In this document: one piece after another, positions 31,375-34,827 of the stretch | How positions within the stretch are numbered: position 1 is the first letter of the stretch | Layout of the letters: every line of letters starts with the position of its first letter | Source of the DNA: a virus | IMG/VR virus record: IMGVR_UViG_3300048442_000242 | Location: 1-34,827 of that record | Strand: one strand, 5' to 3' | Length of the DNA stretch: 34,827 bases | Position numbers and translations under genes: made by a program | Notes under the pieces: generated by a model | Told to the model about the DNA's origin: nothing | What the model saw: the letters and a program-made list of their open reading frames with translations, nothing else | Databases searched by the model: none

Positions 31375-32799
31375 ATGTTTAATTCAAAAGCTCTAACTGA
31401 AAAGTGGTCACCTGTTCTAGGTCATGAAGGCTCTGTTGCCATCAAAGACAATTATAGAAAGGCTGTTACCGCTGTTCTTTTAGAAAACACAGAATCACAA
31501 CTACGCGAAGAGCGTGGTATGATCAACGAAGCATCTAACACTGTTGGTGCTATCGGAACAAACGCACTATCTGGTAGTGGTTTAGGAACTCAAACTGGTG
31601 GACTTGCTGGATTTGATCCAGTAATGATCAGCCTCATCCGTCGTGCAATGCCTAACTTGGTTGCATACGACATCTGTGGCGTTCAACCCATGAGCGGTCC
31701 TACTGGACTTATCTTCGCAATGAAGAGCCACTATCAAGAGAATGGCGCTGCACTACGCGCTGGTTCAGAAGCACTCTACAACGAGCCTGACACCAACTTC
31801 TCTGGCAACTCACAGGGTCCTGCAGCATACAACGACCCCGCTTCTCCCCTTGGAGACGGTGGTACTACCGATGCTAACCCTGGTCTCCTTAACGACGCCA
31901 CAGGCGGCGGTACAACTGCTGCTAACTACGAGCGCCAAGCAGGCAACATTGCTCGCGAAGATGCAGAAACACTTGGATCGGGTTCAACCCTATTCAACGA
32001 AATGAGCTTCAGCATTGAGAAGACCTCTGTTACTGCAAAGACCAGAGCTCTCAAAGCAGAATACACTCTAGAATTGGCACAAGACCTTAAGGCTATTCAC
32101 GGTCTTGATGCTGAGCAAGAACTTGCTAACCTATTGTCTAGCGAGATCCTTGCAGAAATCAACCGCGAAGTCGTTCGTACTGTCTACACCGTCGCTAAGT
32201 CTGGTGCTCAGAACAACGTTGCTAACGCTGGTGTATTTGACCTTGACGTTGACAGCAACGGTCGCTGGTCAGTTGAGAAATTCAAGGGACTTATGTTCCA
32301 GATTGAAAGAGATGCTAACGCTATCGCGCAGCAAACTCGTAGAGGAAAGGGCAACTTCATCATCACTTCTGCTGATGTAGCTTCCGCTCTTGCCATGTCT
32401 GGTACACTAGACTATTCCTCAGGTCTAACTGGTGCTGGTGGTCCTTCCATCGGTGAAGTTGATGACACGGGTAACCTCCTAGTCGGAACCATGAACGGTC
32501 GCATTAAGGTCTTCGTTGATCCTTACTCTGCTAACGTTTCCAACACCCACTACTACGTAGTTGGTTATAAAGGTTCTTCACCTTATGACAGTGGACTATT
32601 CTACTGCCCATACGTTCCCCTCCAAATGCTCAGAAGCATTGACCCTAGCACCTTCCAGCCCAAGATTGGCTTCAAGACACGCTACGGTATGGTCGCTAAC
32701 CCATTCGTTGTACAGAGCAACGGCACACCTGATGCCGAAGCACTTACAGCAGGTCGTAACCAGTATTACAGACGTGTTCGCGTTGCGAACCTCACCTGA
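31375..32799 (+). CDS. 23: Major capsid protein gp23
   Basis: 474 residues (T4: 521). Marker segments are RRAMPNLVAYDICGVQPMSG, FNEMSFSIEKTSVTAKTRAL, AEYTLELAQDLKAIHGLDAE, and FYCPYVPLQMLRSIDPSTFQ near the end, all typical of T4-like gp23. An I-N-E/A site after residue 52 matches the gp21 cleavage rule, so the mature protein should start at Ala53. A Gly/Asn-rich stretch (~155-200) is the variable insertion region. An AAGAG-type ribosome site lies upstream. Expression ends at the terminator 25 bases after the stop. Confidence 0.97.
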   Translation: MFNSKALTEKWSPVLGHEGSVAIKDNYRKAVTAVLLENTESQLREERGMINEASNTVGAIGTNALSGSGLGTQTGGLAGFDPVMISLIRRAMPNLVAYDICGVQPMSGPTGLIFAMKSHYQENGAALRAGSEALYNEPDTNFSGNSQGPAAYNDPASPLGDGGTTDANPGLLNDATGGGTTAANYERQAGNIAREDAETLGSGSTLFNEMSFSIEKTSVTAKTRALKAEYTLELAQDLKAIHGLDAEQELANLLSSEILAEINREVVRTVYTVAKSGAQNNVANAGVFDLDVDSNGRWSVEKFKGLMFQIERDANAIAQQTRRGKGNFIITSADVASALAMSGTLDYSSGLTGAGGPSIGEVDDTGNLLVGTMNGRIKVFVDPYSANVSNTHYYVVGYKGSSPYDSGLFYCPYVPLQMLRSIDPSTFQPKIGFKTRYGMVANPFVVQSNGTPDAEALTAGRNQYYRRVRVANLT

Positions 32800-32824
32800 T
32801 ATCGGTTATTACGAAATCAACACA

Positions 32825-32849
32825 GGGACCCTGCGGGGTCCCTTTTTTT
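32825..32849 (+). terminator. Intrinsic terminator after gene 23
   Basis: GGGACCC, loop TGCG, GGGTCCC, then seven T: a strong GC-rich stem with a U tract, 25 bases after the capsid gene stop. Confidence 0.92.
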
Positions 32850-32853
32850 GTGC

Positions 32854-32860
32854 TTAAATA
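32854..32860 (+). promoter_or_regulatory. Probable late promoter box (TTAAATA)
   Basis: TTAAATA directly after the gene 23 terminator and 22 bases before the ATG at 32883. It is a one-base variant of the box seen elsewhere. A bulged repeat (TAAATAGAA / TTCTTTA) follows. Confidence 0.5.
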
Positions 32861-32882
32861 GAAGTAGTAATTCTTTATCGTT

Positions 32883-33050
32883 ATGCCTCGTGGTAGCCTA
32901 CACAAAACAGATATGCTTGCAAAAGTGTATAAATTAAAAACTGAACTGTATGATAAAGAAACAAATCCTAGTATGACAGGTCAGTGGTATGATGGAGCTC
33001 ATAATTCGCTAGATAAGATATTAGATATTATAAACGAATACAGTCAATGA
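32883..33050 (+). CDS. Small soluble protein (55 aa)
   Basis: Starts MPRGSLHKTDMLAKVYKLKT and continues with ETNPSMTGQWYDGAHNSLDKILDIINEY, a two-helix protein with a GQWYDGAH turn. Similar short proteins with a 'W.DgA...L...L..I.EY' pattern are common in cyanophages. The stop overlaps the next start (ATGA). Function unknown. Confidence 0.65.
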   Translation: MPRGSLHKTDMLAKVYKLKTELYDKETNPSMTGQWYDGAHNSLDKILDIINEYSQ

Positions 33051-33232
33051 ATCCATCATTAGTATTATTGTTTTGTTTGTCGCCATTGGCAATAGTTTTT
33101 ATTGTAATGAAACTTGCTGTCTGGATATCAGAAGCAACATCATATCGTGCTAAGACAGAAGAACTAAAAAATATGCAACACGGTCCATATGAAATTTGGG
33201 ATTATGAAGATGAAAACACAGACAACTGGTGA
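33047..33232 (+). CDS. Small membrane protein (61 aa)
   Basis: An N-terminal transmembrane helix (PSLVLLFCLSPLAIVFIVM) is followed by a helical soluble part and an acidic, aromatic end (YEIWDYEDENTDNW). Coupled to the previous gene by ATGA. Function unknown. Confidence 0.65.
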   Translation: MNPSLVLLFCLSPLAIVFIVMKLAVWISEATSYRAKTEELKNMQHGPYEIWDYEDENTDNW

Positions 33233-33308
33233 AGATAAACCTACATGGGAAGACGTAACTGACTCACAAAAAGACTGGGAAGACTTCTGGTATAACGAGG
33301 ATAAATAG
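33204..33308 (+). CDS. Very small acidic Trp-rich protein (34 aa)
   Basis: The ORF reads MKMKTQTTGEDKPTWEDVTD then SQKDWEDFWYNEDK, with three Trp in the last 20 residues and no hydrophobic helix. It overlaps the upstream gene by 29 bases in another frame, and its stop lies within the late box of the next gene. A second ATG two codons in is possible. Function unknown. Confidence 0.45.
   Translation: MKMKTQTTGEDKPTWEDVTDSQKDWEDFWYNEDK
33301..33307 (+). promoter_or_regulatory. T4-like late promoter box (ATAAATA) for gene 3
   Basis: ATAAATA overlaps the stop of the 34-aa ORF, 22 bases before the ATG at 33329. A small hairpin (CAGCTT-GGG-AAGTTG) that includes the ribosome site follows. Confidence 0.55.
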
Positions 33309-33328
33309 TATCAGCTTGGGAAGTTGAC

Positions 33329-33850
33329 ATGTCTGCTGAATGGTATAAGGAACAACCTACGAATAGGAATTTCCTGAACCCTATTGGTTATATCCTAAAA
33401 TTAGAAAAATTTGAAGGAGTAGATTTCTTTTGTCAGACAGCAAATGTCCCCGACGTTAACATGCCAGTTGCAGAAGTGGCAAGTCAGTTTAGAAATTTGC
33501 CTGTCTATCCTGGTGGTGGTGTAACGTTCGGGGATTTTTCTGTGCGTTTTATTGTTGACGAAGATCTCAGAAATTATTATTCTATTCACTCTTGGATGCG
33601 TGATGTTGGTAACGCTGATCAAATGGAACGTACTATTGAAGAAGATGATATTTACACACTTGGTCAATTACACATTGTCACAAGTGCATACAACCCAGCT
33701 TTCGTTGTAGATTTCCAAAATCTTTTTCCTGTAGCACTAACGAGCCTACAGTTTGATGCTACAATTACTGATGTAGAATACATCACTGCTGAAGTTACAT
33801 TTAAACATCAACAATTTTTTATTCGTGATAAAAACTTACAACCTCTATGA
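33329..33850 (+). CDS. 3: Tail tube terminator / tail completion protein gp3-like
   Basis: 173 residues (T4 gp3: 176). Segments FCQTANVPDVNMPVAEV, FGDFSVRFIVDEDLRNYYSI and VEYITAEVTFKHQQFFI show the tube-protein fold and align with gp19 of this window (CKSAALPGSNLGVIEV, FDTWTATFFNDKNFK). Length, and the position between gene 23 and uvsY as I recall it in other cyanophages, favour gp3, which ends tube growth and joins gp15, over a second tube protein. GGGAAG upstream of the ATG is the ribosome site. The stop overlaps uvsY. Confidence 0.72.
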   Translation: MSAEWYKEQPTNRNFLNPIGYILKLEKFEGVDFFCQTANVPDVNMPVAEVASQFRNLPVYPGGGVTFGDFSVRFIVDEDLRNYYSIHSWMRDVGNADQMERTIEEDDIYTLGQLHIVTSAYNPAFVVDFQNLFPVALTSLQFDATITDVEYITAEVTFKHQQFFIRDKNLQPL

Positions 33851-34320
33851 ATTTTGAAACCCTTCGTAATAAATTTGACAAACTAAGAGAAGACTGGACA
33901 GAAGATTCTGCAGTTGACTTTCAATTCAAGAACAAACAGTATACCACAGATCTGGGACAGCTCGCATTATCCATCCCTTTCCAACACAATAAATACTTAA
34001 ACCATTACACTGACATTCAGCAGATCAAGACTTCGCTGGAATTTGAGACCCGCAAACTGGTAAAGAATAAACGTGAGTATTACTCTGGCGAAGCAGACGC
34101 TAAGACATACGCCGCTAAACCATTCGGATCAAGCATAAAGACTTCAGAGAAAATGAGAACTTACCTTGAGGCTGATGAAGAGATCATCAACCTTGAGGCA
34201 AAGATCAAATACTTAGACCAGATGCTTTACTGGTTAGATCAAGTCATGCGTCAAATTTCTAATAGAGGTTTCCAGGTCAAGAGTGCCATTGAGTGGGAGA
34301 AATTCGTTAATGGACAATGA
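33847..34320 (+). CDS. uvsY: Recombination mediator UvsY
   Basis: 157 residues (T4: 137). Recognised from MNFETLRNKFDKLREDWTED at the start, a KYLNHYTDIQQIKTSLEFETRKLVK-type helix, and the C-terminal KIKYLDQMLYWLDQVMRQIS and AIEWEKFVNG segments of cyanophage UvsY. It loads UvsX on gp32-coated ssDNA during recombination-dependent replication. It overlaps gene 3 and uvsW by four bases each, so the three are likely translated together. Confidence 0.88.
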   Translation: MNFETLRNKFDKLREDWTEDSAVDFQFKNKQYTTDLGQLALSIPFQHNKYLNHYTDIQQIKTSLEFETRKLVKNKREYYSGEADAKTYAAKPFGSSIKTSEKMRTYLEADEEIINLEAKIKYLDQMLYWLDQVMRQISNRGFQVKSAIEWEKFVNGQ

Positions 34321-34827
34321 TGACCACTCTCAGTATCAAAAAGAAAAACGAAGTATACGTTACAATTCAATCTGCTGAGCCACATGTACATCAGGAGCTC
34401 TCAGATTACTTTTCGTTTGAAGTGCCCGAAGCAAAGTTCCTGAAGAAGAACCCCAGATACAAATACTGGGATGGAACTATTCGTCTGTACTCTCCTGGTA
34501 CAGGCGACCTTTATGGTGGTCTGATGAAGCACCTTCAGGTGTGGGCTGACGAACGACAATATAAAGTTGAATATGAAATGAATGACTGGTATGGAGAAGT
34601 TAGAGAAACTAACGACTTTGTTTCATATCCAGGCATTGAAACATTTATGAATAAAATTACACGATCTGAAATCAAACCAAGGGTGTATCAGTATCGTGCA
34701 GTTTACGAAGCAATTAAAAATAATAGAAAGCTCTTACTTTCTCCTACGGGCAGCGGAAAGAGTTTGATGATCTATTCCCTCGTCAGATACTATACTGCTA
34801 CCAACAAGAAAACGCTCATCATCGTTC
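34317..34827 (+). CDS. uvsW: UvsW helicase, 3' end outside window
   Basis: 170 residues are present. The N-terminal domain (~1-115: KFLKKNPRYKYWDGTIRLYS, GDLYGGLMKHLQVWAD) is the UvsW DNA-binding module. Then PRVYQYRAVYEAI and Walker A SPTGSGKS (Lys148) open the SF2 helicase core, followed by KKTLIIV of motif Ia. UvsW unwinds branched DNA and R-loops and switches replication from origin to recombination mode. ATGATG gives two adjacent starts; the first overlaps the uvsY stop. The rest of the gene is cut by the window edge. Confidence 0.92.
   Translation, partial: MMTTLSIKKKNEVYVTIQSAEPHVHQELSDYFSFEVPEAKFLKKNPRYKYWDGTIRLYSPGTGDLYGGLMKHLQVWADERQYKVEYEMNDWYGEVRETNDFVSYPGIETFMNKITRSEIKPRVYQYRAVYEAIKNNRKLLLSPTGSGKSLMIYSLVRYYTATNKKTLIIV

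Noticed and set aside
1-34827. CRISPR array, insertion sequence, integrase or attachment site
   Set aside because: No regularly spaced repeats, transposase/integrase motifs or tRNA fragments were found by reading.

Overview
The window is one strand-uniform block of a T4-like myovirus genome. The late-gene order (13-14-15-16 ... 17-18-19-20-21-22-23-3-uvsY-uvsW), a plastocyanin gene, a 6-phosphogluconate-dehydrogenase-like gene, AT-rich composition and T4-type late promoter boxes (CTAAATA/ATAAATA) together point to a cyanophage of marine Synechococcus or Prochlorococcus. All genes I can support are on the + strand. I ran no database searches; names rest on reading the translations.

Layout. 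(1) 1-15756 is an adsorption/fibre region. It holds the 3' part of a giant beta-helix structural or fibre protein, a LamG/ConA-like adhesin, a small chaperone-like protein, another fibre, two unrecognised helical proteins, a two-domain enzyme (peptidase-U32-like Fe-S barrel fused to a SAM methyltransferase), a 2OG-Fe(II) oxygenase and a fibrinogen-like-domain fibre. (2) 15786-19184 holds a small coiled-coil protein, then neck/tail completion genes 13, 14, 15 and small terminase 16. (3) 19214-22911 is an accessory island between 16 and 17. It holds a basic DUF-type protein, a 55-aa ORF, plastocyanin, a shortened gnd, a run of tiny overlapping genes mostly for single-helix membrane peptides, an SNase-type nuclease and small conserved hypotheticals. 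(4) 22939-32799 is the packaging, tail and head core: terL, zinc-ribbon protein, sheath, tube, portal, a small core-type protein, prohead protease, scaffold and major capsid protein, ending at a strong terminator. (5) 32883-34827 holds three tiny genes, a gp3-like tube terminator, uvsY and the 5' end of uvsW.

How it works together. The structural genes are expressed late from T4-like -10 boxes that often overlap the stop codon of the upstream gene. Several of these boxes lie in or beside perfect or near-perfect inverted repeats (genes 13, 17, 18, 20). They are placed so that a transcript starting at the late promoter should lose all or part of the left arm of the hairpin, while read-through RNA keeps both arms. 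This suggests an early-off/late-on switch like the one described for T4 genes e, soc and 49. Accessory genes probably use host-sigma70-like promoters (19636-19665, perhaps 22375-22380) to adjust photosynthetic electron flow and carbon metabolism early in infection.

The most novel items are the promoter-hairpin architecture, the U32-methyltransferase fusion next to a 2OG oxygenase among fibre genes, the fibrinogen-like fibre, the GGSGY module inside gp14, the truncated gnd and the micro-membrane-protein cluster.
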